A stretch of DNA of 64,000 nt from Desertivirga xinjiangensis (lineage in GTDB: Bacteria; Bacteroidota; Bacteroidia; Sphingobacteriales; Sphingobacteriaceae), in contig NZ_JAFMZP010000002.1 in NCBI RefSeq assembly GCF_024436435.1, positions 496,001 to 560,000 of the forward strand. The letters run 5' to 3'. The position numbers and the translations under genes were made by a program. The notes beneath the pieces are model-generated. The model saw only the letters and a program-made list of their open reading frames with translations. It was not told the origin of the DNA and searched no databases. Shown here piece by piece: positions 1-8,393 of this stretch (the stretch's first letter is position 1; the number at the start of each line of letters is the position of its first letter).

Positions 1-127
1 TTCCTTTCCATTCAACCTTAGAAGCGTCCGCCTTAACAATGTAGGTGCTTGTTCTTTCCTCATCTTTCTGACAAGACACCAATAGTGTAAGCGCAAGTAC
101 CGGCGCAGATAAGTATTTCATTTTCAT
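1..127 (-). CDS. YceI-family lipoprotein, N-terminal part (cut by window edge)
   Basis: Only the first 42 codons are inside the window. Reading the minus strand from ATG at 127 gives a short basic start, a hydrophobic stretch and a lipobox LLVSC with the acceptor Cys at residue 19, so it is an exported lipoprotein. The mature start runs into VKADASKVEWKG, which resembles the opening beta-strand of YceI domains (lipid-binding beta-barrels). It lies 19 nt downstream of the cupin gene on the same strand, probably in one operon with it and the AraC-type regulator. A second ATG two codons on (121-119) is also possible. The family call rests on a short stretch and could be wrong; the lipoprotein signal is clear. 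Confidence 0.6.
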   Translation of the reverse strand, partial: MKMKYLSAPVLALTLLVSCQKDEERTSTYIVKADASKVEWKG

Positions 128-146
128 AATAGTAGTTTTTCCGATC

Positions 147-623
147 TTATAAGAATGTGACGCCATAAGCCTCTGACAGCCGCGATGTAAGCTGGGCAAC
201 AAGCTCTAAGGGCGGAGGTCCCATAGGAGGGAAAACCTGCAGCTCGCCGGTTGCGGGGGTACTAAACTCGATAAAGTAATTCCACAAGGCGCCCGGTGTT
301 ATTACGGTGATAAAAGTAGCCTGCTTGCTCATTATCTTGAATGTATGAGGAACCTTTCGCGGAGCAAATACTGCATCTCCTGGCTTTGCTGTTCGTTGTT
401 CCCCATCTATGTTAAAAGCCATTTCACCTTCCAACACATAAAACGTCTCATCTTCGTTTTCATGTAAGTGAAGGGGTGGTTCTGCACCCTCCGGTAAAAC
501 CATTTCAATTACGGCCATTTCACCCGAGCTTTCTTCCGGTGAAATAAGGGTTTTGAAATAGCCTCCCTGATAATTCCTGTAAATACTGTTTGCTTCTAAA
601 GCTGTCTCAATGCTCTCTTTCAT
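147..623 (-). CDS. Cupin-domain protein
   Basis: This 158-residue protein has one cupin_2 beta-barrel. The metal-binding motif 1 is visible as PPLHLHENEDETFYVLEGE (two His, Glu and a further Glu) and motif 2 as PGDAVFAPRKVPHTF. Such single-domain cupins are metal-binding sugar or phenolic-compound isomerases, dioxygenases or small-molecule sensors; the substrate cannot be read from sequence. The open frame extends upstream to 722, but the extra 33 residues are atypical and overlap the AraC gene, so ATG at 623 (MKESIETALEANSIYRNY) is chosen. It sits between the regulator and the lipoprotein on the same strand, suggesting a small regulated operon. Confidence 0.75.
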   Translation of the reverse strand: MKESIETALEANSIYRNYQGGYFKTLISPEESSGEMAVIEMVLPEGAEPPLHLHENEDETFYVLEGEMAFNIDGEQRTAKPGDAVFAPRKVPHTFKIMSKQATFITVITPGALWNYFIEFSTPATGELQVFPPMGPPPLELVAQLTSRLSEAYGVTFL

Positions 624-718
624 AAATATTTCTGCTGTATTTTTCCTGCAAAAATGGCTTGCCGGAGGGACAATGTTTTGTAAAAAACCGACATGCTCAG
701 ATGTGAGGCAAGCTACAA

Positions 719-1573
719 TCATCCATAGAGGTTAGTGAAGCATTTACCATGAGTGACATAGAACTCACCTGTTGCGTTCTTTTTAAGACGCGAAGCGCGG
801 AGGCCGGTGAGACGGGTAAAATCCCTGGAGAAATGAGCCGGGTCAAAGTATCCCAATTCATAGGCAAGGTTTGAGAGCGACTGATCCGGGTTCTTGTTAA
901 GACGAGTAAAGGCAGCATTCAGACGAATAAAGCGGCCGAGCTCTTTTGGCGAGAGCCCTACTTTTGCCCGAAAGATACGTTCCAGTTGTCGCCCGGTAAT
1001 TCCAAGCTGCTGCTCAAGGTGGGCAAGACGGTAACTGCCGGTACTTTGGTAAAGCTGCGACAAGGTATGTTCTACATAAGCTTCCTGAGCCGTCTCTGGC
1101 AATAGTTTCTGGCTGAAAAATTTGTTGAGTACCTCTACCCGCGACAGATCATCCCTGGCTTCAAACAGGCTTTCGAGTACTTCATTGGCCTGGTTTCCCC
1201 AGATATTTTCCAAAGCGATGCATGGCAGATCAGTAAATTCATCCATCTGGTAAGCCATTATACGCTGGATACCGGCAGGTTTAAACTGCACCTTTGTCAG
1301 ACGCGTATGACCATGGAATTTTAACCAGATAGGGTTTCTCAGTTGTCCGACAATAAAGGAGCGCGGGGTGGTCTTCATCTCTTCCTCAGCATTTTTCAGA
1401 CTGTATTCATGTAGGTCTCCGTAAAGGAATAACATAGAAATTTGTCCGAAAGGAATAAGTCTCCAAACATCAGACATGAAAGAATTCGTTTTCCAGTCTA
1501 TATCAACGATCATGTAATGATCGATGTATTGAGCCAGAGAAGCTTGGGGCAGGTAGACTTCGGTTGTGTTCAC
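719..1573 (-). CDS. AraC-family transcriptional regulator
   Basis: The 284-residue protein has an N-terminal sensor-like domain of the DUF6597 type (about residues 5-110) and a C-terminal double helix-turn-helix of the HTH_18/AraC type (about 170-270, with LGITGRQLERIFRAKVGLSP and ELGYFDPAHFSRDFTRLTG). It should be a cytoplasmic DNA-binding activator or repressor. The start is GTG at 1573; the next in-frame ATG is 20 codons in and would truncate the N-terminal domain. It is the first gene of a minus-strand cluster with the cupin and the YceI-like lipoprotein, which are its likely targets. A pair of direct repeats lies about 80 bp upstream. Confidence 0.85.
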   Translation of the reverse strand: MNTTEVYLPQASLAQYIDHYMIVDIDWKTNSFMSDVWRLIPFGQISMLFLYGDLHEYSLKNAEEEMKTTPRSFIVGQLRNPIWLKFHGHTRLTKVQFKPAGIQRIMAYQMDEFTDLPCIALENIWGNQANEVLESLFEARDDLSRVEVLNKFFSQKLLPETAQEAYVEHTLSQLYQSTGSYRLAHLEQQLGITGRQLERIFRAKVGLSPKELGRFIRLNAAFTRLNKNPDQSLSNLAYELGYFDPAHFSRDFTRLTGLRASRLKKNATGEFYVTHGKCFTNLYG

Positions 1574-1652
1574 GTATTGAGATTTTGATCAGGAATTAAG
1601 ATGGATAATTATGGGATGCGAATTTAGATCACTGCAAATAGCAATCAAGTTC

Positions 1653-1680
1653 TGTCGACAAAGGGCAGGATTTGTCGATA
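1653..1680. promoter_or_regulatory. Candidate AraC-type half-sites upstream of the regulator
   Basis: Two copies of TGTCGA(C/T)A start at 1653 and 1673, so they repeat with a 20-bp period, close to two helical turns. They lie 80-107 bp upstream of the GTG start of the AraC-family gene. Paired direct half-sites with this period are typical of AraC-family operators. The motif is short and function is inferred. Confidence 0.35.
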
Positions 1681-1796
1681 GAAGACAAGGTTCAAAGCTG
1701 GTTAGCAAGGGTTGAGAAACGCTTAGAAAAAGATATCAAAAAAATATTAGATAGATATCCGAAAGGATGTACTTTAACCGGGTTGCCGTGGCAGGC

Positions 1797-2522
1797 TCAG
1801 GATTGTAGGAAACGTTTATAGCAATCCTGTTTGTAATTTCGGCCAATCGGTAGTTCTTTTCCCGCTATCTTAACATAGTTTGGGTGAAAGGATTCTATAT
1901 TATCCAGCGAAACAATAAAAGACCTGTGAATACGGATGAAGTCTTTGCTTGGAAGCAGTTTTTCAACCACGCTAATTTTGTATTTAGTCGTCAGCACCCG
2001 GTCTTTCAGCACAACTTTAATATAGTCTTTCACACTTTCGATCCATAAAATATCTGAAGTTTTTACTTTCGTGTTTTCCCGCTTGATCCGCAGATATAAA
2101 AACTGCTCTTTGTTTACAACTACTTCCAGATCAGGACTTTTCTCTGCTGATGGTCGAAAGCGCGGGTCAAAGATCTCCCGCACCCGGTCCATCGCTTTTG
2201 AAAAACGTGAGTAAGGAATTGGCTTTAAAAGATAGTCTACAGCACCAAGATCAAACCCATCCAAAGCATATTCCTGGTAGGCTGTGGTAAAGATCACTTT
2301 GGGAGGATTAGTGAGACCTTTAATGAAATCTGTCCCCATCAGTGCAGGCATCTTGATATCGAGAAATAGAAGATCAATTTTTGCAGACCGTATAATTTCT
2401 GCAGCCCGAATGGCATTATGACATCTGCCGGAAATTTCCACCTCAGGGAAGTTCGTTAGGTACTTCTCAATTACCTCAATGGCGTGAGGTTCATCATCTA
2501 CAATTAAAGTTCGTAACGGCAT
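1797..2522 (-). CDS. LytTR-family response regulator
   Basis: The 241-residue protein has a receiver domain (residues 1-120) with the acidic pocket D9/D10 and phospho-acceptor D55 in LLFLDIKMP, followed by a LytTR DNA-binding domain (about 140-240, with IRIHRSFIVSLDNIESF). It is a cytoplasmic regulator that binds DNA on phosphorylation. It starts 3 nt after the stop of the sensor kinase and is certainly co-transcribed with it. Targets are unknown; proteins of this build in Bacteroidota regulate varied envelope and metabolic functions. About 220 bp separate its stop from the AraC gene; nothing else coding was seen there. Confidence 0.9.
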   Translation of the reverse strand: MPLRTLIVDDEPHAIEVIEKYLTNFPEVEISGRCHNAIRAAEIIRSAKIDLLFLDIKMPALMGTDFIKGLTNPPKVIFTTAYQEYALDGFDLGAVDYLLKPIPYSRFSKAMDRVREIFDPRFRPSAEKSPDLEVVVNKEQFLYLRIKRENTKVKTSDILWIESVKDYIKVVLKDRVLTTKYKISVVEKLLPSKDFIRIHRSFIVSLDNIESFHPNYVKIAGKELPIGRNYKQDCYKRFLQS

Positions 2523-2525
2523 AGA

Positions 2526-3593
2526 TCACACGATATAGGCAGGCTTATCAAGCTCAAGTTTAAGAATCGCAATATACACCTCTTCTTCATCAAGCAGCTC
2601 CAGGGAATATCTACCGGGGTATAACAACTCAAGTCGCTTCTTAACATTGCTAAGTCCCACTTTTTCAAAGTCTCTGTTTACTGCATTGCTGTTTCCAGCC
2701 GGCTTACTGTTGCTGACTTTAAAAGATAGATCTTTCCCGTCTATCAGTAATTCGATATTTATCCAGGGCGCCTCTACGGTTTCACTGACGCCATGTTTAA
2801 ACGCATTTTCAACCAACGGCAACATTAGCAGAGGGACTATCTTCTGCCCGTCAACGCTGCCGATAAGATTAAAATTAAGCTCCAATCGCTCTTCATACCG
2901 GATCTTTTCCAATGCAATGTAATTTTCCAGGATTTCGATATCCCGCTTCAGCAACACTTCTTCCATATTGCCTTCATAGAGAATATACCGTAAGATATTA
3001 GATAGTCCCATAACAATCTCGGGAACTTGCGTGGATTGATTAAGCGAGAGCGCGTAGAGGTTATTTAAGGTATTGAAGAGGAAATGCGGATGTATCTGAG
3101 CTTTCAGAAAATTAAGTTCAGCCTGCATGGCCGCCTGCCTTCTTTCGTACCACATTTTTATGAACTTAAGGGACACGCCAGCCCAAACGATAACATTGCT
3201 CCTTTCTACCGCATTAACAAAGTCATGAGGATTCAGGAATTGTTCGCTGAAACTTCCGTCGAGCTTTGACCAGGTAAAGTTGGGTTCGGTTGCACTTAAG
3301 ACGTTGTAGATATAAGGATCTGAAACCAGAATTTCATTGAGCCGGTAAAGGACAGCGGCAAGGACTGCACTTAGCAGGCAGGCAAAGAAGGTTAGGAGAT
3401 ACTTTTGCCTGAAAAGGATACGAGGGACCACCCAGTACGCTACAGTATAAAAGTAAAGCATGTGCACCGGAATGAGCATCAGGATTACCAAGAATCCTAG
3501 CGCAAAATTATCGAATGCAGTACCATAGATCCAGGTCAGCACAAGAATGGCCAGTAACCAGAAGCCAAAATGCCGGAGGAAGGATTCTTTCAT
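2526..3593 (-). CDS. LytS-like sensor histidine kinase
   Basis: The 355-residue protein has about four hydrophobic segments in the first 150 residues (membrane anchor and sensor, no large periplasmic domain), then a His_kinase domain with the motif HPHFLFNTLNNLYAL (phospho-acceptor His about residue 170) and an ATPase domain with LLMLPLVENAFKHGV (N box) and a G box near VGLSNVKKRLELLYPG. It should autophosphorylate and pass phosphate to the response regulator encoded directly downstream. The start is ATG at 3593; a -7-like box lies 26 nt upstream on the minus strand. Confidence 0.9.
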   Translation of the reverse strand: MKESFLRHFGFWLLAILVLTWIYGTAFDNFALGFLVILMLIPVHMLYFYTVAYWVVPRILFRQKYLLTFFACLLSAVLAAVLYRLNEILVSDPYIYNVLSATEPNFTWSKLDGSFSEQFLNPHDFVNAVERSNVIVWAGVSLKFIKMWYERRQAAMQAELNFLKAQIHPHFLFNTLNNLYALSLNQSTQVPEIVMGLSNILRYILYEGNMEEVLLKRDIEILENYIALEKIRYEERLELNFNLIGSVDGQKIVPLLMLPLVENAFKHGVSETVEAPWINIELLIDGKDLSFKVSNSKPAGNSNAVNRDFEKVGLSNVKKRLELLYPGRYSLELLDEEEVYIAILKLELDKPAYIV

Positions 3594-3604
3594 AGGAGAG
3601 AACG

Positions 3605-3635
3605 ATGGATTTTTCCGTCAAATATAAAAATCCAT
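3605..3635 (-). promoter_or_regulatory. Promoter -7 box inside an inverted repeat, upstream of the kinase
   Basis: A perfect 10-bp inverted repeat (ATGGATTTTT at 3605-3614, AAAAATCCAT at 3626-3635) encloses TATATTTG read on the minus strand (3626-3619). That octamer fits the Bacteroidota -7 consensus TAnnTTTG exactly. It is 26 nt upstream of the kinase start codon. No good -33 box was found at the usual distance. The repeat could be an operator over the promoter or an RNA hairpin in a leader. Confidence 0.45.
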
Positions 3636-3767
3636 AGCCGATGGATCTTGTAAATCGACGAAAGTAACACTTTGGTGGATGAATGACCTGGAAAACTAAA
3701 TGAGCTGGTTGTAACCATCCGTCGAGCTCTATTTCCAACTCGAGGCAACTGATAATGATGGAACGAC

Positions 3768-3805
3768 ACGCAAAAAGGATGGCTCAAATTGCCGCCTTTT
3801 TGCGT
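3768..3805 (-). terminator. Hairpin terminator downstream of the nuclease-ligase gene
   Basis: A perfect 11-bp stem (ACGCAAAAAGG at 3768-3778 with CCTTTTTGCGT at 3795-3805) encloses a smaller GGC/GCC stem. It lies about 90 nt after the stop of the minus-strand ligase gene and before the kinase promoter. There is no separate T run outside the stem, so efficiency is uncertain. Confidence 0.5.
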
Positions 3806-3896
3806 AAATGGATTGTATTGATAGAATGCCAGAAGCATTAGATTCTCGCGAAAGATAATCCATAGGTAAATCGCAGCGACGATAAATGAGGCTACA

Positions 3897-6791
3897 TCAC
3901 CCAAAAACACTTTGGGCTTTTCTAACGGTAGTTGACAGGTCAATTCCCTCACCAAGAATACCTGTAAACAGATCTCCGGTCTCTTTCAGCCGGTCAATGG
4001 CATTGTGGATCGTAAAATCACGCATAGTTAATCCTGGTTTTACCTCGTCCCATGTTACCGGCATGGAAACCGTAGCTCCGGGCTTTGGCCTGAGGGAATA
4101 TACCCCGGCAATGGTAGCTCCCGGACGGTTCTGCAAGTAGTCGAGATACATTTTTCCTTTGCGGTTGGCGATCATCCTTTCGAGGGTAGTAAAGTCAGGG
4201 ATCTGCTTATGTACCAGTTTGGCAATAATGTTGGCGAATATCTGGCTCTGATCATAGCTGTACTTCGCGCCGAGTGGGATATAGATATGAATGCCGGTAG
4301 AGCCCGATGTTTTTGGAAAGCTAGGCACATCTATGGCGTCCAGAACTTGCTTTACCTCCCGGGCTGCCTGTATCACCTGGTCGAAGGTCTGTTTGTCGGG
4401 GTCGAGGTCGATCACACAATAGTCCGGGTTGTCTGGAAACTGGGAACGGCTAAACCAGGGATTCATCTCGATGCAGCCCAGCGATGCCATCCAGAGTAAG
4501 GTAGCTTCATCATTTCCAAGTAAGTAGTCCTTTTCAATTCCTTCGCCGTTGGTGTGCGGCATGGTCCTGGCCCAATCGGGAGCCTTATCACGCACGTTTT
4601 TTTGATAAAAACTTTCACCGTGAATGCCACCGGGAAAGCGGTTTAAAGACATCGGGCGGTCTTTGAGATAAGGGAGCATGAAAGGCGCTACCTGGTGATA
4701 GTAGTTGAACATTTCGCGTTTGCTTATTCGATCTTCCGGCCAGTAGAGCTTGTTCAGGTGAGTGAATTTTAGGATGTGACCGTCAACTTCTTTTGCTTCT
4801 GTATCTTTTTGGGAAGAGAGTAATAAATTACTATTAATACTATTACTGTTCTTTGAAGGGTTAGTTTCTGCATCCTGCTCAACTTCTTCAACGATGGTTT
4901 CTGTATCCGCTTCTAACTCCAGCACCACCTCCTTTGGATTTTTATCGGTTCGCAAGCCTTTGAATGAGGCCTGCCGGACTTTACCATCACTGGTGATTTC
5001 CGCAAACTCTATTTCGCAAACAAGTTCTGGTTTTAACCAGGTAGCTTTTGCGCCTAATCTTCTTGGCCGGAATTGCGATGGTTCATCCACGTCGGGTTCT
5101 ACGTCGAACGCGCTTTCATTGGTGATCAAAGGTTTGAACAGCGCCATCATTTCTTTTTGCTTTGCCGTATTGAAACCGGTACCCACTTTGCCGATATAGC
5201 GAAGTATGCCTTTGTTATCGTACACGCCGATAGCGAGTGCGCTGAAGTACTTAACGGTTCCTTCATTTTTTGTAAATCCGGCTATAACCACTTCCTGCCT
5301 GCGTTTCACCTTAATCTTTAGCCATTCGCGTGAACGAGCATCAGAAGTATACAAACTGTCAGCGCGTTTGGCAATGATACCTTCCAGTTTCATCTTCCTG
5401 GCAGCTTCGAAGAACTCAATGCCATTTACTTCGAATGCCTGGCTCAGACGGATCTGTTTATTGTCTGAAGGCAAAACGGCTTTAAGTATTTCCCTGCGTT
5501 GGTACAAAGGTAATTCTGTTAATGATTTGCCTTCGTACCAAAGAATATCAAAAACGAAATAAACCAGGTTTGTAGTTTTAGTATTACGCCAGTTTTGTAA
5601 TGCTCCGAAATCTGCGTTGCCTTCTTCATCTAGTGTCACGATCTCGCCGTCAAGAACAGCATTTGCTTTCCAGTTCTCCAATAGCTCATTAATTGGTTTG
5701 AACTGATCGAAAGGCAGGTTGTTCCGGGAGATAAGTTCTGCGCGTCCATTTGTTACGAGCGCTACAGCGCGATAACCATCCCATTTAATCTCATAGATCC
5801 ATCCCGGGTCGTCAAAGGGAGTGTCGACCAATGTGGCTTTCATGGGTTTGATTTGGGACGGGATCTTTGCTACAGGGGCATCTTTTAACAAGGTCTCCAG
5901 GTAGGCAGCAGGGGAGGAGCTTGCGGCTTTGCCTAGCTCTTTTCCCGTTTCAGCGATCTCTATTTTTTCTTCCAAAGTGCCTGCTATTGTGGTTGATGCT
6001 TTCGATTCCGGGAAATTTTCCTCGGCAAGTTCGATCCATACAGGTGCATGATCGCTGGCTCCTTTCCAGCCGCGTACATGTTTATCAACTTGAGCGGTTT
6101 TAAGTCGGCCGGCAATTTTTTTGTTGAGGAGAAAGTGATCCAGCCTTAACCCTGCATTTCTGCCATAAGCGTCACGAAGGTAGTCCCAAAAAGTGTAGAT
6201 ACGTTCATGCGGGTAAAGTGCCCTGATCGCATCAGTCCAGCCCTGGTCTTCAAGTTCTTTATATGCTTCACGCGGTTCAATTCTAAAAAGGGCGTTCTTA
6301 AGATACTTTTCCGGTTTGTAGGTATCCATTTCTGTGGGCATCACATTATAATCACCAAGCAAGATCACGGGCAGGTCGAGATCAACCAAGTTTTGGGCAT
6401 GGAGGGCCAGGCGTTCCATCCAGCGCATCTTATAATCAAATTTCGGCCCTGGGTAGGGGTTGCCGTTGGGAAGGTAGATACAGCCGATTACGATGTCGTT
6501 GATGAAAGCTTCGATGTACCGGCTATGTGTAAATTCATCGTCCTGACCGGGCAAGTCATTACGAAGTTCCCGGATCTCCGTTTTAGATAAAATGGCAACG
6601 CCATTCCAGCTTTTCTGGCCGTGCCATATGGCATGATAGCCCGCACCGCGGATAGAGTATTCCGGAAATTTATTGTTTTCCGATTTCAGCTCCTGCAAAC
6701 AAACAATATCAGGCTGCGCTTCTTTCAGCCAGCGAAGCAGAATTTCAAGCCGGCCATTGATTCCGTTGATATTATAAGTTGCTATTTTCAT
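3897..6791 (-). CDS. ligD: Exonuclease III / ATP-dependent DNA ligase D fusion (nuclease-ligase-polymerase)
   Basis: One 964-residue frame joins three activities. Residues 1-257 are an exonuclease III (Xth) domain with the catalytic set in place: N7, E34, D147/N149 in LLGDYNVMP, D218 and D247/H248 in GASDHAPVW. Residues 310-615 are an ATP-dependent ligase with the adenylation motif KWDGYR (K336) and an OB-fold. Residues 660-955 are a LigD-type primase-polymerase (LKFTHLNKLYWPED, WMASLGCIEMNPW, DLDPDKQTFDQV, PKTSGSTGIHIY). The linker near 258-305 is low-complexity. The usual LigD 3'-phosphoesterase domain is not visible; the nuclease occupies the N-terminus instead. LigD acts with Ku in non-homologous end joining; no Ku gene is in the window. 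Confidence 0.9.
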   Translation of the reverse strand: MKIATYNINGINGRLEILLRWLKEAQPDIVCLQELKSENNKFPEYSIRGAGYHAIWHGQKSWNGVAILSKTEIRELRNDLPGQDDEFTHSRYIEAFINDIVIGCIYLPNGNPYPGPKFDYKMRWMERLALHAQNLVDLDLPVILLGDYNVMPTEMDTYKPEKYLKNALFRIEPREAYKELEDQGWTDAIRALYPHERIYTFWDYLRDAYGRNAGLRLDHFLLNKKIAGRLKTAQVDKHVRGWKGASDHAPVWIELAEENFPESKASTTIAGTLEEKIEIAETGKELGKAASSSPAAYLETLLKDAPVAKIPSQIKPMKATLVDTPFDDPGWIYEIKWDGYRAVALVTNGRAELISRNNLPFDQFKPINELLENWKANAVLDGEIVTLDEEGNADFGALQNWRNTKTTNLVYFVFDILWYEGKSLTELPLYQRREILKAVLPSDNKQIRLSQAFEVNGIEFFEAARKMKLEGIIAKRADSLYTSDARSREWLKIKVKRRQEVVIAGFTKNEGTVKYFSALAIGVYDNKGILRYIGKVGTGFNTAKQKEMMALFKPLITNESAFDVEPDVDEPSQFRPRRLGAKATWLKPELVCEIEFAEITSDGKVRQASFKGLRTDKNPKEVVLELEADTETIVEEVEQDAETNPSKNSNSINSNLLLSSQKDTEAKEVDGHILKFTHLNKLYWPEDRISKREMFNYYHQVAPFMLPYLKDRPMSLNRFPGGIHGESFYQKNVRDKAPDWARTMPHTNGEGIEKDYLLGNDEATLLWMASLGCIEMNPWFSRSQFPDNPDYCVIDLDPDKQTFDQVIQAAREVKQVLDAIDVPSFPKTSGSTGIHIYIPLGAKYSYDQSQIFANIIAKLVHKQIPDFTTLERMIANRKGKMYLDYLQNRPGATIAGVYSLRPKPGATVSMPVTWDEVKPGLTMRDFTIHNAIDRLKETGDLFTGILGEGIDLSTTVRKAQSVFG

Positions 6792-6808
6792 TTTTCCCCG
6801 GAGACGAC

Positions 6809-6830
6809 AAAGCCCCTTTCGGGGCTTTTT
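6809..6830 (+). terminator. Intrinsic-terminator-like hairpin
   Basis: AAAGCCCC (6809-6816), loop TTTC and GGGGCTTT (6821-6828) form a perfect 8-bp stem continuing into a run of T on the plus strand. It sits between the divergent ligase and dehydrogenase genes, where no annotated plus-strand gene ends; see findings. Confidence 0.65.
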
Positions 6831-7041
6831 GTGTATTTATTAATATAACAATTAAGGCAGGGCATGGTTTCTTACAGATAAATTTAGATTTCAGTGATAA
6901 AAGTGCAGGCAAGGCAAACAATCGATAGGAAGGATGTTATTTAGATGGTGAAGATAAAGAGGCTTGTGAGACATGGCTTGATAATGAGACTCATTGATTC
7001 AACAGGCTGTTGATCGAAAAAAATAACGATTATAATATATT

Positions 7042-8097
7042 ATGGAAGAGAAAAATATTAAAGCATTCGGAACTGAGGCTTCTGATGCACCCTTAGATCA
7101 GTTAAACATCCATCGCAGAAACCCAACACCTCACGACGTTGAGATCGAAATATTGTTTTGTGGCGTTTGTCATTCGGACCTCCATACCGCAAGAAATGAA
7201 TGGCATGGAACAATGTATCCCTGCGTTCCCGGGCATGAAATAATTGGTAAGATTGTTCGCATCGGTAGTCATGTCAGCAAATTCCAGGTTGGTGATATTG
7301 CCGGGGTGGGTTGTATGGTAGATAGCTGCCGCGAATGCGAGTACTGCAAGGAGGGATTGGAACAGTATTGCGAGCCCGGTGCAACACAAACGTATAATTC
7401 GATTGATAAACACTCGGGTATCCAGACCTTTGGAGGCTATTCAGAACGTGTGGTGGTTGATGAAGCCTTCGTGTTGCGAATACCTGAAAGTCTGGATCTG
7501 GCAGCTGCCGCGCCATTATTATGCGCAGGGATCACTACCTATTCGCCTCTGAAACACTGGAACGTCCTTCCAGGTCAGAAAGTTGGTGTTGTTGGCATTG
7601 GAGGCCTCGGACATATGGCTGTTAAAATTGCCAAAGCTATGGGTGCCGAGGTAATTGTATTTACAACTTCGCCGTCGAAGTTTGAAGATGCGAAACGCCT
7701 GGGTGCTGATGATGTGGTGTTGTCAAAAGACGAGGAGCAGATGAGCCGATATGCCGGAAAGCTGCATTTTGTGTTGGATGCTGTTTCAGCTCAGCACGAC
7801 ATTAACGCTTATTTGAATTTGCTTAGGGTAGATGGTTCTTTAGCCCTGGTGGGAGCTCCCGAATTGCCTCTTCCCGTGGCTGCATTTAGTCTGATACCAT
7901 CGCGCAGGAGCTTTGCGGGTTCAATGATCGGCGGCATTGCTGAAACACAGGAAATGCTTGATTTCTGTGCAGAGCATAGAATAGTTTCTGATATTGAGAT
8001 AATTGATATCCAGCAGATAAATGAGGCTTATGAAAGATTACTAAAGGGAGATGTTAAGTATCGCTTTGTGATAGATATGGCTTCATTGAGAAAATAA
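7042..8097 (+). CDS. Zinc-dependent alcohol dehydrogenase (YahK/cinnamyl-alcohol type)
   Basis: The 351-residue protein is a medium-chain dehydrogenase/reductase. Catalytic zinc ligands are C43 (FCGVCHSDLH) and H65-E66 (PCVPGHEIIG); the structural zinc lobe carries four Cys in DSCRECEYCKEGLEQYC. The nucleotide-binding motif is VGIGGLGHMAVKIAKAMG. Members closest in pattern are broad-range NADP(H) aldehyde reductases/alcohol dehydrogenases such as E. coli YahK. It is cytoplasmic, stands alone, and is followed by a strong hairpin terminator. The exact substrate cannot be told. It marks the last ordinary gene before the carbohydrate loci. Confidence 0.92.
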   Translation: MEEKNIKAFGTEASDAPLDQLNIHRRNPTPHDVEIEILFCGVCHSDLHTARNEWHGTMYPCVPGHEIIGKIVRIGSHVSKFQVGDIAGVGCMVDSCRECEYCKEGLEQYCEPGATQTYNSIDKHSGIQTFGGYSERVVVDEAFVLRIPESLDLAAAAPLLCAGITTYSPLKHWNVLPGQKVGVVGIGGLGHMAVKIAKAMGAEVIVFTTSPSKFEDAKRLGADDVVLSKDEEQMSRYAGKLHFVLDAVSAQHDINAYLNLLRVDGSLALVGAPELPLPVAAFSLIPSRRSFAGSMIGGIAETQEMLDFCAEHRIVSDIEIIDIQQINEAYERLLKGDVKYRFVIDMASLRK

Positions 8098-8135
8098 TAC
8101 AGAGGTACTGAAATCTTTGGCTCCTGGTTAAATGG

Positions 8136-8178
8136 ATAAAGATTTTGGGCTCATCAGGGATGAGCTTAAAATCTTTAT
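8136..8178 (+). terminator. Strong terminator after the alcohol dehydrogenase
   Basis: A stem of about 20 bp (left arm 8136-8155, right arm 8159-8178) with two G-U pairs and a 3-nt AGG loop lies 38 nt after the dehydrogenase stop. The arms have A/T-rich outer halves, so the hairpin should work in both directions. Confidence 0.8.
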
Positions 8179-8393
8179 TTGGTACAAGTTGACAGCTTAT
8201 ATTGTTTACGATATTGAGTTGCTGTACACCGCCTATAAGCATCGGGCCAGGTATTTATTCTTACAAGCTTATAAATACGAGCAAGTTTAAGTTTGCAGGC
8301 CTGCCTGTCTTTAAGCAAATTACTCTTTATACGATAAGGCAGGTTAATTATCGCACCCTTTTGCAGAGAATTTAAGTTGTCTCCCACTAGAAG

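Larger units (their letters stand above)
3594..3896. other. 303-bp intergenic region between kinase and ligase genes
   Basis: No credible gene was found. The interval holds the kinase promoter region (3605-3635) and a hairpin (3768-3805) that can end ligase transcription. Open frames crossing it have no recognisable domain. Confidence 0.6.

Noticed and set aside
624-722. A longer N-terminus for the cupin protein starting at 722
   Set aside because: The extra residues are not cupin-like and overlap the AraC-type gene; ATG at 623 gives the normal domain start.
7010-7036. TTGATC / TATAAT as a sigma70-type promoter of the dehydrogenase
   Set aside because: The spacer is only 15 nt and the implied start would fall on the ATG; Bacteroidota primary sigma factor prefers another consensus.
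8175-8393. Continuation of the FG-GAP frame as a real 162-residue gene
   Set aside because: Beyond the second repeat the residues are unrelated to the family, the start would be TTG, and the end overlaps the dehydrogenase terminator.
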